Assembly (NCBI RefSeq): GCF_013415845.1
Contig: NZ_CP058907.1
Span: 2,170,001 to 2,234,000, forward strand
Direction of reading: 5' to 3'
Origin: Rhodopseudomonas palustris
Lineage (GTDB): Bacteria > Pseudomonadota > Alphaproteobacteria > Rhizobiales > Xanthobacteraceae
DNA length: 64,000 bases
Positions 9,851 to 18,984 of the stretch are shown here, one piece after another. A program made the translations under genes and the position numbers. A model generated the notes under the pieces. It was not told the origin of the DNA. It searched no databases and worked only from the letters and a program-made list of their open reading frames with translations. Every line of letters begins with the position of its first letter. Positions within the stretch are counted from its first letter, which is position 1.

Positions 9851-11008
9851 ATGAGCAACAAGGTCTTCGCCGATCTGCCTGTCACCGTGTTCGAAGCGAT
9901 GTCGCAGCTCGCGCGCGACAACGACGCGATCAATCTCGGCCAGGGCTTTCCGGACGATCCGGGGCCGGAGGACATCCGTCGCGCCGCCGCCGACGCGGTG
10001 CTGAACGGCTACAACCAGTATCCGTCGATGATGGGGCTGCCGGAGCTGCGTCAGGCGATCTCGACGCACTACGCGCATTGGCATGGCGTCCAGCTCGATC
10101 CGATGACCGAAGTGATGGTCACCTCCGGCGCCACCGAGGCGCTGGCGAGCGCCATTCTGTCGGTGGTCGAGCCCGGCGACGAAGTGATCGTGTTCCAGCC
10201 GGTGTACGACTCCTATCTGCCTATTATCCGGCAGGCCGGTGGCATTCCACGCCTCGTCCGTCTCGAACCGCCGCATTGGCGCATCACCGAAGAATCGCTG
10301 CGGCGGGTGTTCAGCGCCAAGACCAAGGCGATCGTCTTCAACAATCCGCTCAACCCGGCCGCGGTGGTGTATCCGCGCGAGGACCTCGAATTGCTGGCGC
10401 GGTTCTGCCAGGAGTTCGACGCGGTGGCGATCTGCGACGAGGTGTGGGAGCACGTCACCTTCGACGGTCTCAACCACATCCCGCTGATCACCATCCCCGG
10501 AATGCGCGACCGCACCATCAAGATCGGCTCGGCCGGCAAGATCTTCTCGCTCACCGGCTGGAAGGTCGGCTTCGTCTGCGCCGCGCCCAGGCTGCTACGG
10601 GTGGCCGCCAAGGTGCATCAGTTCCTGGCGTTCACCACGGCACCAAACCTGCAGGCCGCCGTGGCCTACGGCCTCGGCAAGAGCGACGATTACTTCCTGC
10701 AGATGCGCAAGGACCTTGCCCGCAGCCGCGATCGGCTGGCGCAGGGGTTGTCCAGTATCGGCTTTCCGGTGATCCGCTCGCAAGGGACCTATTTTCTCAC
10801 CGTCGATTTGTCGCCGCTCGGCCTTAACGAAACCGACGAGGCGTTCTGCAAGCGCATCGTCACCGACTACAAGGTCGCGGCGATTCCGGTGTCGGCGTTC
10901 TACGAGGAAGAGCCTGTCACCTCGGTGGTACGGTTCTGTTTCGCCAAGAAGGATCAGACGCTCGACACCGCCCTCGAGCGCCTGTCGGATGCGGTTCACG
11001 GGCGCTAG
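9851..11008 (+). CDS. PLP-dependent aminotransferase, class I/II
   Basis: The 385-residue protein is a fold-type I aminotransferase. It shows INLGQGFPDDPGP at the substrate loop, VTSGATEAL, NNPLNPAAVVYPRE, the ICDEVWEHV strand, and the PLP lysine in GSAGKIFSLTGWKVGF (about Lys230). It resembles the methionine/kynurenine/glutamine transaminase branch (YbdL, KAT-like). The substrate cannot be read from sequence. It sits between a rhodanese gene and a putrescine-type binding protein gene and may share their transcript. Confidence 0.88.
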   Translation: MSNKVFADLPVTVFEAMSQLARDNDAINLGQGFPDDPGPEDIRRAAADAVLNGYNQYPSMMGLPELRQAISTHYAHWHGVQLDPMTEVMVTSGATEALASAILSVVEPGDEVIVFQPVYDSYLPIIRQAGGIPRLVRLEPPHWRITEESLRRVFSAKTKAIVFNNPLNPAAVVYPREDLELLARFCQEFDAVAICDEVWEHVTFDGLNHIPLITIPGMRDRTIKIGSAGKIFSLTGWKVGFVCAAPRLLRVAAKVHQFLAFTTAPNLQAAVAYGLGKSDDYFLQMRKDLARSRDRLAQGLSSIGFPVIRSQGTYFLTVDLSPLGLNETDEAFCKRIVTDYKVAAIPVSAFYEEEPVTSVVRFCFAKKDQTLDTALERLSDAVHGR

Positions 11009-11015
11009 GGATTTC

Positions 11016-12131
11016 ATGATGCGGGATACGATGCGGCGGCGACTGCTGACTCTGGGCGCGGGGATCGCTCTGTCGGTGTCGCTCACGCTGCCTGGCTGGG
11101 CGCAAGACCGCACCGTCAATTTCTACAACTGGTCGAACTATGTCGCGCCGGGCGTGATCGAGGATTTTACCCGCGAGACCGGCATCAAGGTGGTGTACGA
11201 CACTTTCGACGCCAACGAGACGCTGGAGACCAAGCTGCTCGCCGGAAAGTCGGGCTACGACGTCGTGGTGCCGACGGCTTACTTCCTGCAGCGGCAGATC
11301 ACCGCCGGCGTGTTCCAGAAGCTCGACAAGTCGAAGCTGCCGAACCTGAAGAACGCCTGGGATTTCGTCACCGATAGACTGGCGCTGTATGACCCCGGCA
11401 ATCAGTTCGCCGTCAACTACATGTGGGGCACCACCGGCATCGGCTACAACGTCGCCGCGGCGAAGCGGATTCTCGGCGAGGGTGCCGTGATCGACAGCTG
11501 GGAGATGATCTTCAAGCCGGAGAACCTGGCGAAGTTCAAGGAGTGCGGCGTCCACATGCTGGATTCCGCCGACGACATTCTGCCCGCCGCGCTGACCTAT
11601 CTCGGCCGCGATCCGAATTCGACCAATAAGGACGATTTGGAGAAGGCTGCCGAGGTGGTCGGCAAGGTTCAGCCGTCGGTCCGCAAATTCCATTCGTCCG
11701 AATATCTCAACGCGCTTGCGACCGGAGAGATCTGCCTGGTGGTGGCATGGTCGGGCGACATCAAGCAGGCGCAGTCGCGCGCCGCCGAAGCCCATAACGG
11801 CGTCGAGATCGGCTATGCGATCCCCAAGGAGGGCGCGCAGATGTTCTTCGACAATCTGGCGATCCCGGCCGACGCCAAGAACGTTACCGAAGCGCACGAA
11901 CTGATCAACTTCCTGTACCGGCCGGACATCGCCGCACGCAATTCGGACTTCCTGTCCTATGCCAACGGCAACAAGACCAGCCAGGACTTCATCAATCCCC
12001 GCGTGCTGAACGACAAGGCAATCTATCCGGACGCCGCCACACAGGGCCGGCTGTTCGTGATTACCGCACGTGATCCGGCGACACAGCGCACCATCAACCG
12101 GCTGTGGACCCGGGTGAAGACGGGACGCTGA
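11016..12131 (+). CDS. Polyamine-type periplasmic binding protein (PotF/SpuD-like)
   Basis: The protein begins with a twin-Arg/Lys-poor signal peptide (MRRRLLTLGAGIALSVSL, cleavage after GWAQ) and continues as a PotF/SpuD-class binding protein: VNFYNWSNYVAPGVIEDF, YDVVVPTAYFLQRQI, YMWGTTGIGYN. Such proteins deliver putrescine or spermidine to an ABC permease. No potGHI partners are nearby, so it is an orphan component. ATG 11016 follows the aminotransferase stop after 7 bases with AGGG as ribosome site; 11019 and 11031 are alternatives. Confidence 0.85.
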   Translation: MMRDTMRRRLLTLGAGIALSVSLTLPGWAQDRTVNFYNWSNYVAPGVIEDFTRETGIKVVYDTFDANETLETKLLAGKSGYDVVVPTAYFLQRQITAGVFQKLDKSKLPNLKNAWDFVTDRLALYDPGNQFAVNYMWGTTGIGYNVAAAKRILGEGAVIDSWEMIFKPENLAKFKECGVHMLDSADDILPAALTYLGRDPNSTNKDDLEKAAEVVGKVQPSVRKFHSSEYLNALATGEICLVVAWSGDIKQAQSRAAEAHNGVEIGYAIPKEGAQMFFDNLAIPADAKNVTEAHELINFLYRPDIAARNSDFLSYANGNKTSQDFINPRVLNDKAIYPDAATQGRLFVITARDPATQRTINRLWTRVKTGR

Positions 12132-12136
12132 CGGCC

Positions 12137-12183
12137 GGTATCGATCGCTCATGGGTACGGGAGTAATTCCGAGCATCGATACC
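12137..12183. repeat. Interrupted inverted repeat between binding-protein and porin-like genes
   Basis: GGTATCGAT at 12137-12145 is matched by ATCGATACC at 12175-12183, a perfect 9-bp inverted repeat with a 29-bp spacer. It lies just after the PotF-like stop. No T-tract follows, so it is not a standard terminator; it could be a binding site or chance. Confidence 0.4.
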
Positions 12184-12243
12184 TTACAAACTGCGTAGGC
12201 GCACGAGTGCCCGAATCGGCCTCAGCGGGCGCAGGATCGGCTC

Positions 12244-13383
12244 ATGCAAATGGCGATCCGATCCCTCACGCGACTTCGTGGCGGCTGTTCTCTGGCCGCC
12301 CGCGGGCTGTGTAGTCTTGCTGTTTTCACCGGCATCACGGGGACGGCCGGCGCGGGCGATCGGCTTCGAGAGCGCTGGGCTCCGCGCTGGACCGTTTCGG
12401 CCGAAGCATTGGTGCTTGGCCGCGAAGGGACTGGCAATCAATCGTTGATCGCACTCGTGCCGGGCGACGTGCCATGGTGGACACCGGTCGGCCCGAACAC
12501 GACTAACGTCCCCGGTGCCGAGGTGCTGAACAGCAATCAACTCAGTCAGCGCTTGGCCGCGGGCCCGAGGATCGGTATCAGCTACCGAGACCCATCGGGT
12601 TATGGCGTCGAGCTATCCTACTTCAATGTGCTCGGGCTGAAGGCATCAAGAAGCGCCGGCCCGGAGACGCCGGGACAATGGTTGGTGATGAAAGCGCCCG
12701 GTACGTTCTGGCAGACCCAGGACTATGCGTTTCAAGCGATGGTGTGGCAGGACGATACCCGGCTGCACAGTCTGGAGGCCAATGCGCGGCTGGAGATAAC
12801 GCCGCGCGTGACGCTGCTGGCAGGTGTTCGCTGGCTGCAACTGCACGATCAGTTGCAAGGGACGCTGGATCCGGCCGATCTCGGCCAGCCGATGTGGAAG
12901 TTCAGAGTGCCGAGCCGGCTGTCCGATGCCGTTCCGGTTCCCGGCAGCCCGGTCGTGATCAATCCGCCGTTCTGGACGAGCTCGACGACGAACAACCTCT
13001 ACGGCGTTCAAGTCGGCGTGCGAGCGACCTTGTGGGAGATCGATCGCGTCTCGGTGGATGCCGTACTGAAGGCTGGTGTTTTCGACAACCACGCGACGCA
13101 AACCGCGCAGGTCAGCATGCAGAAGCAGATCTACCCGACTTACGCGGCGACCGACGGGGCCGCCTTCGTCGGACAGGGCGGCATCGCGGCGAAATATCGG
13201 CTGAGCGATCACGTCGCTCTCAAGCTTGGATACGAAGCGTTGTGGCTCGGACGCGTAGCGTTGGCTACGGCCCAAGTTCAGGCGACCGCAACGACGTTCA
13301 GCAGCGTGACGGCAGCAGGTGTCGATTGTCGCTCGTCGACGCTTCTTCAAGGCGTCACGGTCGGTATGGAGTACTCGTTTTAG
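12244..13383 (+). CDS. Putative outer-membrane beta-barrel protein
   Basis: A 379-residue protein with a signal peptide (to about residue 38, TAGAGD) and alternating hydrophobic/polar strands throughout. It ends in the aromatic outer-membrane signature VGMEYSF, expected for BamA-dependent barrels. Segments such as GPRIGISYRDPSGYGVELSYFNVLG, LEANARLEITPRVTLLAGVRW and GIAAKYRLSDHVALKLGYEALWLGR are typical transmembrane beta hairpins. It resembles the BBP7-type barrel family often found in rhizobia; function unknown. It is convergent with the radical SAM gene, 15 bp apart. Confidence 0.7.
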   Translation: MQMAIRSLTRLRGGCSLAARGLCSLAVFTGITGTAGAGDRLRERWAPRWTVSAEALVLGREGTGNQSLIALVPGDVPWWTPVGPNTTNVPGAEVLNSNQLSQRLAAGPRIGISYRDPSGYGVELSYFNVLGLKASRSAGPETPGQWLVMKAPGTFWQTQDYAFQAMVWQDDTRLHSLEANARLEITPRVTLLAGVRWLQLHDQLQGTLDPADLGQPMWKFRVPSRLSDAVPVPGSPVVINPPFWTSSTTNNLYGVQVGVRATLWEIDRVSVDAVLKAGVFDNHATQTAQVSMQKQIYPTYAATDGAAFVGQGGIAAKYRLSDHVALKLGYEALWLGRVALATAQVQATATTFSSVTAAGVDCRSSTLLQGVTVGMEYSF

Positions 13384-13398
13384 CGCGGCGGCCTGCTG

Positions 13399-15357
13399 TC
13401 AGGCGGTCTTCGCCAGTTTCGGCGCTGGCGCGCCGTGGAGAGCAACCTGCTCGAGATCCCGTAAATCGACCGTTCCCGGCAGCGCGTGATCGGATGGCTT
13501 GTCGCCGACGCCCCGCATCGGGATCGGGCTGACCGGGGCGCGGTCGTGCCGCTCGATGTCACCGCGGAGCAGCCGCCACGCCCAGCCGGCAGTTCGCCGG
13601 TAGGTGTGGGCGAGCCCGATCATGCCGTAGATCTGCGCGCCGGCATCGACGATATGAGCGCGGAATTTCAGCCAGGCCCGACGCCGCATCCGCTTGGCCG
13701 GTGAGAAATGCGCGACCTCGTGGGCGGGGCGGGTTTCGGAGCTCGAGAACACGTCGGCCGATTTGGAGAACACCAGCGCGCTGAGGAAGCGGATCGGGTT
13801 GAAGAAATAGGTGTAGGCGAGCAGCAGATTGAGCTGCTTCAGCCAGGGCCGCGGGTGCTTCGAGGCGACGACGTAGTTGCCGTCCATGATATGCGGCTCG
13901 ACCTTGATGTCGCCGGCGCGGCTGAACGCCATGCCGGATTCGAACACGTTCTCGTACCACTTCGAACCGGGGGCAGGGGTCAGCATCATCACCTGCGTGC
14001 TGATCGAGCCGGCCTTGCGCAGCAGCCTGATTTGGTTGATCAGGCCGTAGTTCGACTTCCAGGTCACCAACGGCTGGCTGTCGTGATGCATCATCATCGG
14101 CATCGGCAGGATGTTGTTTTCGCGCAGCAGCTTGAAGGCGAGCTGGGTCTTGTCCTTGTCCTGCGCCTTCTTCACCAGCGTCGCGGTCATATCCTCGACG
14201 CCGAGCCACACCGCCGCAAAGCCCGCATCGCGGATCAGCGGCAGGTGATCGCGCATCCCGACGGTGTCGTGCACCGTGACTTCGGTGCCGAGCCGCACCT
14301 TGCAGAACGGCCGTTCGGAGCGCTTGCGCGCCAGCGTGCCGGCGATGTCCAGCGTGCGCTTGGTGTCGTTGAAGAAGTTATCGTCGGCGCCGAAGAAGTG
14401 ATAGATGCCGAAAGTGCTGGCGATCTGCCCGATTTCCTCGGCGATGCGCTCGCCGCTTTTGGCGCGGAATTGGGACTGGTTGTAGGCCGGGATCGGGCAG
14501 TATGAGCAGCGGAACTTGCAGCCCGCGGTCATCACGATGCTGGCGATCGGGCTATGGCGCTTCACCCGGTTGATCGGCAGCGCCTGGCTCGCCAGCGTTG
14601 CACTGTTGCTCGGGGCCTCCAGCAGTTTGTAGCCGTGCACCGGGTCGGGTAGCTCGTCGAGATCGCCGAGCAGGCGCTGTACGCCGGTATCGACCAGCTC
14701 TTCGATCGGACCGCTCCGCGAGGAGCGACGCGCATAGACGATCCCCGGCACCTCGTCGAGTGCGCCGCCATCGCGGGCCCGCTGGAACACCGAGCGCATC
14801 GACTCGCCGGCCGCGCGCATCGACAGCAGCACGTCCAGCAGTTCGAGGAAGACGTATTCCTCACCGGTGACGGCGACATCGGCGGACCATGTCGCATCGC
14901 GAGTGCCGCCAAACACATGCCAAGGCTCGTAGCGAATGCGGGGACCGCCGACCATGATCAGGGGGCGCTTGTCCGGATCGATCTGGCAGGCCTCGCGAAT
15001 CAGGCGATCGCATTCGGCGGAATGCAGATGCATGCTGGAGACCAGGAACAGGTCCGGAATCCGGCCGTCGAGTCGCATTTGCAGCGGGCTGAAGTTCCGG
15101 TTCCACTGCTGCAGCACGATCCGGGTCTTGTCGAAACCGACATCGGCGAGTGCCGACCCAATCGCCCGGACGCCGCCGGGCGCCATCCGGGTATCTGCGA
15201 GAACAAAGGGCAGGACTCGGGTGCGATGATCGAAGGCGTTGACGATGACGGTCGTCAGGTCATGCTGCCCCGACAGCCGGCGCAATCGCGCTCGCAAGCT
15301 GGCCATCTTGCCGGGAACCAGGAGTTCGTCACCACGGGCACGCCTTGGAAGTTCCAT
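13399..15357 (-). CDS. Radical SAM protein with N-terminal cobalamin-binding-type domain
   Basis: The 652-residue protein has an N-terminal Rossmann-like region (residues about 35-200, LFLVSSMHLHSAECD and RPLIMVGGPRIRYEPW) typical of B12-binding radical SAM enzymes. The radical SAM motif CKFRCSYC follows (Cys280, 284, 287). The classic DxHxxG cobalamin motif is absent, as in many class B radical SAM methylases. Downstream come GADDNFFND and a TIM-barrel-like region, then a basic C-terminal extension. Its job is unknown; it is 285 bp downstream of, and in the same direction as, the VLCFA/lipid A cluster, so a lipid substrate is a reasonable guess. Start GTG/ATG choice at 15357 is not firm. Confidence 0.85.
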   Translation of the reverse strand: MELPRRARGDELLVPGKMASLRARLRRLSGQHDLTTVIVNAFDHRTRVLPFVLADTRMAPGGVRAIGSALADVGFDKTRIVLQQWNRNFSPLQMRLDGRIPDLFLVSSMHLHSAECDRLIREACQIDPDKRPLIMVGGPRIRYEPWHVFGGTRDATWSADVAVTGEEYVFLELLDVLLSMRAAGESMRSVFQRARDGGALDEVPGIVYARRSSRSGPIEELVDTGVQRLLGDLDELPDPVHGYKLLEAPSNSATLASQALPINRVKRHSPIASIVMTAGCKFRCSYCPIPAYNQSQFRAKSGERIAEEIGQIASTFGIYHFFGADDNFFNDTKRTLDIAGTLARKRSERPFCKVRLGTEVTVHDTVGMRDHLPLIRDAGFAAVWLGVEDMTATLVKKAQDKDKTQLAFKLLRENNILPMPMMMHHDSQPLVTWKSNYGLINQIRLLRKAGSISTQVMMLTPAPGSKWYENVFESGMAFSRAGDIKVEPHIMDGNYVVASKHPRPWLKQLNLLLAYTYFFNPIRFLSALVFSKSADVFSSSETRPAHEVAHFSPAKRMRRRAWLKFRAHIVDAGAQIYGMIGLAHTYRRTAGWAWRLLRGDIERHDRAPVSPIPMRGVGDKPSDHALPGTVDLRDLEQVALHGAPAPKLAKTA

Positions 15358-15642
15358 GTATTGCCTCGATCCCGGTGGATGACCGCAAACTGATTTGCGC
15401 GCGTCACTGTGCGGTTAATACCGGAATCGGTCAAGTTGACGCCCGGCCGCATGGGGCCGGTTCCGTCGGTTCCAAGCGTGAGCCAAGGCTTCAGTGCGTG
15501 AGCAGATTAGGCCAGCGAAGCTGAGGTTCTGCAACTCGTCATGCCCTGAGACCTGATGGCATGAAGCAGATAATGAGCAAACTAAGCGGAATTCGGACAG
15601 ACCAAGAGTCTCAGCCGTACTAAGCGCCAACTACGCCGATCG

Positions 15643-16575
15643 CTACCGCCAGCGGCGGTGCAGCCATAGCCATTGCTCGGGTGTTTCGCGGATCCAGCTT
15701 TCGATCACCGAGGTGCACGCCTGCATGGTGCCCTGAATGTCGATCCGGCCGTCGGCATCGCGGATCGGCTGGACCTCTTCGGTCAACTCGGCGCGGAAAT
15801 GGCCGTCGGGGAGGCGGATGACACGGGCGCCGTGCAGCGGGCACTCGATCTGCCGCAGCAGCTTTGCCAGCAGCGGGTTGGCCTTCGCGGTGCGGCCGAA
15901 GAAGGTGACGTCGACGCCCTTGGTGAAATGCTGATCGATCAGCATGCCGACGTGCTTGCCGTCCTGCAGCGCCTGCGCCAGCTTGAACGGCGCGCTCGAT
16001 CCGGCAGCGACGAGCTGGCCCATCTTCACCGAGCGGATTTCCTCGACGATACGGTCGGCGGCTTCGATGTTGGGGCGGCGATACAGCACGGCAGTGTCGA
16101 GGCCGTGTGCGACCGCGGCGACCGCGGGCAGCTCCCAATTGCCGAGATGGCTGGCGAAGATCAGCGCCGGCTTGCCGTCGTCGCGCAGCTTCTCGAACAG
16201 TTCGAGCGACCGCTCCGTTACCTCGATGCGGCTGCGCTCCGGGTGCTCGGGATCATAGTCCCACACTGCGTCGAGATGCGCGAACTCCGCGGCGGACCGG
16301 CCGAGATTGTCCCAGACGCCGGCCAGAATGGCCTCGATCTCGTCCGGCGACTTCTCTGGAAAGGCCGCGGTGAGATTGTCACGGCCGATCCGCTGCTCCG
16401 GAAAGCGGGGGCCGAACTTGCGGGCGACGGCGCCGAACAGCCGGGCACTTTTGTCGGGATCGAATTTCCGCGCCAGATGCAGCGCCCCGATCGCCACCGG
16501 GCCGACGATCTTGCCGACAAGGCCCTTGGCCGCGCGGTGGGCGCGCAGCTTGGCGCGATACAGGGCGACCTTCAT
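15643..16575 (-). CDS. lpxXL: Lipid A very-long-chain acyltransferase (LpxXL / HtrB-MsbB family)
   Basis: This 310-residue protein belongs to the lysophospholipid/lauroyl acyltransferase family. It has the HX4E catalytic motif in SHLGNWE (His143-Glu148) and GMLIDQHFTKGVDVTFFG downstream. In rhizobia, LpxXL transfers the 27-hydroxyoctacosanoate made on AcpXL to lipid A at the cytoplasmic face of the inner membrane. It is the last gene of the acpXL operon; its ATG overlaps the stop of adh (TGATG), arguing for coupled translation. The specific VLCFA role is inferred from the cluster. Confidence 0.9.
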   Translation of the reverse strand: MKVALYRAKLRAHRAAKGLVGKIVGPVAIGALHLARKFDPDKSARLFGAVARKFGPRFPEQRIGRDNLTAAFPEKSPDEIEAILAGVWDNLGRSAAEFAHLDAVWDYDPEHPERSRIEVTERSLELFEKLRDDGKPALIFASHLGNWELPAVAAVAHGLDTAVLYRRPNIEAADRIVEEIRSVKMGQLVAAGSSAPFKLAQALQDGKHVGMLIDQHFTKGVDVTFFGRTAKANPLLAKLLRQIECPLHGARVIRLPDGHFRAELTEEVQPIRDADGRIDIQGTMQACTSVIESWIRETPEQWLWLHRRWR

Positions 16576-17597
16576 CAGAACCGGACGATGATCTTGCCGA
16601 ACACCTGACGGCTTTCCATACGCTTCAGTGCGGCGCCGACATCGTCGAGCGGCACTTCGGTGTCGATCACCGGCAGCATCCCGGCCGCCATTTTGTCGAG
16701 GCTTTCGGCGATGTTCTTCATCGTCGCGCCGAACGAGCCGAAGATCTTGTACTGCTGCTGGAACAGCTGCATCAGGTTAAGGGTCGTGGTCGGGCCCGAG
16801 GTCGAGCCGCAGGTCACCAGCCGGCCGCCGCGCTTCAGGCTGAGCAGCGAGCCGTTGAAAGTGTCGGCACCGACGTGTTCGAACACCACGTCGACACCCT
16901 TCTTCTTGGTGATCTTGCGGCACTCGTGCTCGAAGCGATCCTGGCGATAGTTGATGACGTGATCGGCGCCGAGTTTCTTGACGCCCTCGATCTTGGAATC
17001 GTCGCCGACGGTGGTGATCACCGTGCAGCCGATCGCCTTCGCCATCATGATCGCGACGGTGCCGATGCCGGAGCCGCCGGCATGGACCAATACGGTCTCG
17101 CCCGGCTGCAGCTTGGCGTTGTCGAACAGCATGTGCTGCACGGTCGAGAAGGCGATCGGGGCGCAGGCGGCATCGCGCAGGTCGACGGCGTCCGGCACCG
17201 GGATTACCAGCCGCGCCGCGATGTTCATCAGCTCGCGCGCGAAGCCGTCGACATGGAAGCCGATCAGGCCGCCGACGTTTTCGCAGAGATTGTCGCGGCC
17301 TTCCTGGCACGCCTTGCAGTGGCCGCAGGTCAGCGCGCCGTACATCACGACCTTCTGGCCGGGCTTAAAGGTGGTGACGCCGTCGCCGACGGCTTCGATC
17401 GTGCCGGAGGCTTCGGCGCCGACGACGATCGGCAGCTTGCGCTTGACGAAGGCCATGCCGCGATAGCCCCACACGTCGATGTGGTTCAGCGCCACCGCGG
17501 CGATACGGACCTGCACCTCGCCGGCCGCCGGGGACGGGGGAGACGGCAGGTCGGCGACCACGAGATTGCGGTCGGCAACGAGGGTGAGCGCGCGCAT
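16575..17597 (-). CDS. Zinc-type alcohol dehydrogenase / quinone oxidoreductase of the VLCFA cluster
   Basis: The 340-residue MDR-family protein has a GroES-like N-domain with a four-Cys structural zinc lobe (CGHCKACQEGRDNLC) and an NAD(P)-binding Rossmann fold (GGSGIGTVAIMMAKAIG). In characterised acpXL clusters the equivalent gene is adh2XL and is thought to act as a reductase, possibly the enoyl reductase step, in very-long-chain fatty acid elongation. Here it lies between fabF2 and lpxXL. The family is sure; the reaction is inferred from cluster context. Confidence 0.9.
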   Translation of the reverse strand: MRALTLVADRNLVVADLPSPPSPAAGEVQVRIAAVALNHIDVWGYRGMAFVKRKLPIVVGAEASGTIEAVGDGVTTFKPGQKVVMYGALTCGHCKACQEGRDNLCENVGGLIGFHVDGFARELMNIAARLVIPVPDAVDLRDAACAPIAFSTVQHMLFDNAKLQPGETVLVHAGGSGIGTVAIMMAKAIGCTVITTVGDDSKIEGVKKLGADHVINYRQDRFEHECRKITKKKGVDVVFEHVGADTFNGSLLSLKRGGRLVTCGSTSGPTTTLNLMQLFQQQYKIFGSFGATMKNIAESLDKMAAGMLPVIDTEVPLDDVGAALKRMESRQVFGKIIVRF

Positions 17598-17693
17598 GGG
17601 TATCGTCCGAACGGTTGGAGGCTTGCGCCCTGCGTATCGCCGCTGGCGGCCGCTGCGTCAACCGCGGCGGCCGGAACTGCGACTCACGGGCAA

Positions 17694-18974
17694 TTAGGCC
17701 GGTTCGCGGGTCAGGATCAGCGAGGCGTTCTGGCCGCCGAACCCGAACGAGTTCGACATCACCGCGGTGACGCGGGCGTCGCGGGCCTGATTGGGCACCA
17801 CATCCAGCGGGATCGCCGGGTCCGGCACGTCGTAGTTAATGGTCGGCGGAATCCGTTGATGCTCCAGCGTCAGCAGCGAGAAGATTGCTTCGACCGCGCC
17901 TGCGGCGGACAACGTGTGGCCGACCATCGACTTGTTCGACGACACTGGGAGGGATGAGGCCCGTTCGCCGAACACGCTGGAGATGCCGAGATACTCCATC
18001 TTGTCGTTCTCGGGCGTTCCGGTGCCGTGAGCGTTGATGTAGTCGATCTGATCGACGCTCATGCCGGCGTCGGCCAGCGTCTTGTTGATGCAGCCGATGA
18101 TCGGCTTGCCGTCCGGGCTCGAGCGGGTGCGGTGGAAGTTGTCGGCGAGTTCGCCGCATCCGGCGATCACGCCGAGGATTGAGGCGCCACGCGCCACCGC
18201 CGACTCGTAGCTCTCCAGCACTAGCGCGCCGGCGCCTTCGGCCATCACGAAGCCGTCGCGGTTCTTGGCGAACGGCTTCGAGGAGGCCTGCGGAGGATCG
18301 TTCTGGGTCGACAGCGCCGATAGCAGCGAGAACCTGATCAGCGCTTCGGCGTTGACCGAGCCGTCGGTCGCGACGCACAGCGCAGCATCCGCTTCACCGC
18401 GCCGGATCGCTTCGACACCGAGCTGGATCGCGCTCGCGCCCGAGGCGCAGGCGGTCGACAGCGAGATCGGCGAACCCTTGGTGCCGAAGGTGTCGGCGAG
18501 ATGATCGGCGACCGAGCCGAACAGGAAGCGACGATGATACTGCGTGAAGGTGCCGCCGCCGCTGACGCGGAGCAGGGCATCGTAATCGATCGCGGTGTTG
18601 GCGCCGGTGGCGCGCGCCAGCTCCTGGCGCGGCAGCCATTCCAGCTCGACCGGCGCGACCGCGAGAAATAGCGGGCCGGGGAAGTCGCCCTTGCGGCCGA
18701 TGCCCGACTGCGCGATCGCCTCTTCGGTGGCGAGGTCGGCGAGCTTTTCACCGAGCACGACCGAGGAGAACGGCTCGACCGGGACGAAGTCCACCGTGCC
18801 GGCCATCGTGCTCTTCAGCCCGTCGATCGGAAAGCGGGTGATGGTGCGTATGCCGGATTCCCCGGCGGTGAGCTTGGCCCAATTGTCGTTCTTGCCGGCG
18901 CCGAGCGAGGTGACCACGCCCATGCCGGTGACGACCACGATCGGTCTGCCGAATTTGTCCCGCGTCACGGTCAT
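17694..18974 (-). CDS. fabF2XL: Beta-ketoacyl-ACP synthase II, catalytic partner (fabF2XL)
   Basis: The 426-residue ketosynthase has the complete catalytic triad: Cys176 in STACASGAS, His in NAHGTGTPEND, and His in SMVGHTLSAAGA, plus the C-terminal NSFGFGGQNAS loop. It would condense malonyl-ACP with acyl chains on AcpXL during elongation to C26-C28 acids. It follows fabF1XL by 10 bp in the same operon. The contrast with fabF1XL, which lacks the Cys, suggests that the two proteins form a heterodimer. Confidence 0.93.
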   Translation of the reverse strand: MTVTRDKFGRPIVVVTGMGVVTSLGAGKNDNWAKLTAGESGIRTITRFPIDGLKSTMAGTVDFVPVEPFSSVVLGEKLADLATEEAIAQSGIGRKGDFPGPLFLAVAPVELEWLPRQELARATGANTAIDYDALLRVSGGGTFTQYHRRFLFGSVADHLADTFGTKGSPISLSTACASGASAIQLGVEAIRRGEADAALCVATDGSVNAEALIRFSLLSALSTQNDPPQASSKPFAKNRDGFVMAEGAGALVLESYESAVARGASILGVIAGCGELADNFHRTRSSPDGKPIIGCINKTLADAGMSVDQIDYINAHGTGTPENDKMEYLGISSVFGERASSLPVSSNKSMVGHTLSAAGAVEAIFSLLTLEHQRIPPTINYDVPDPAIPLDVVPNQARDARVTAVMSNSFGFGGQNASLILTREPA

Positions 18975-18984
18975 TGCGTCCCCC

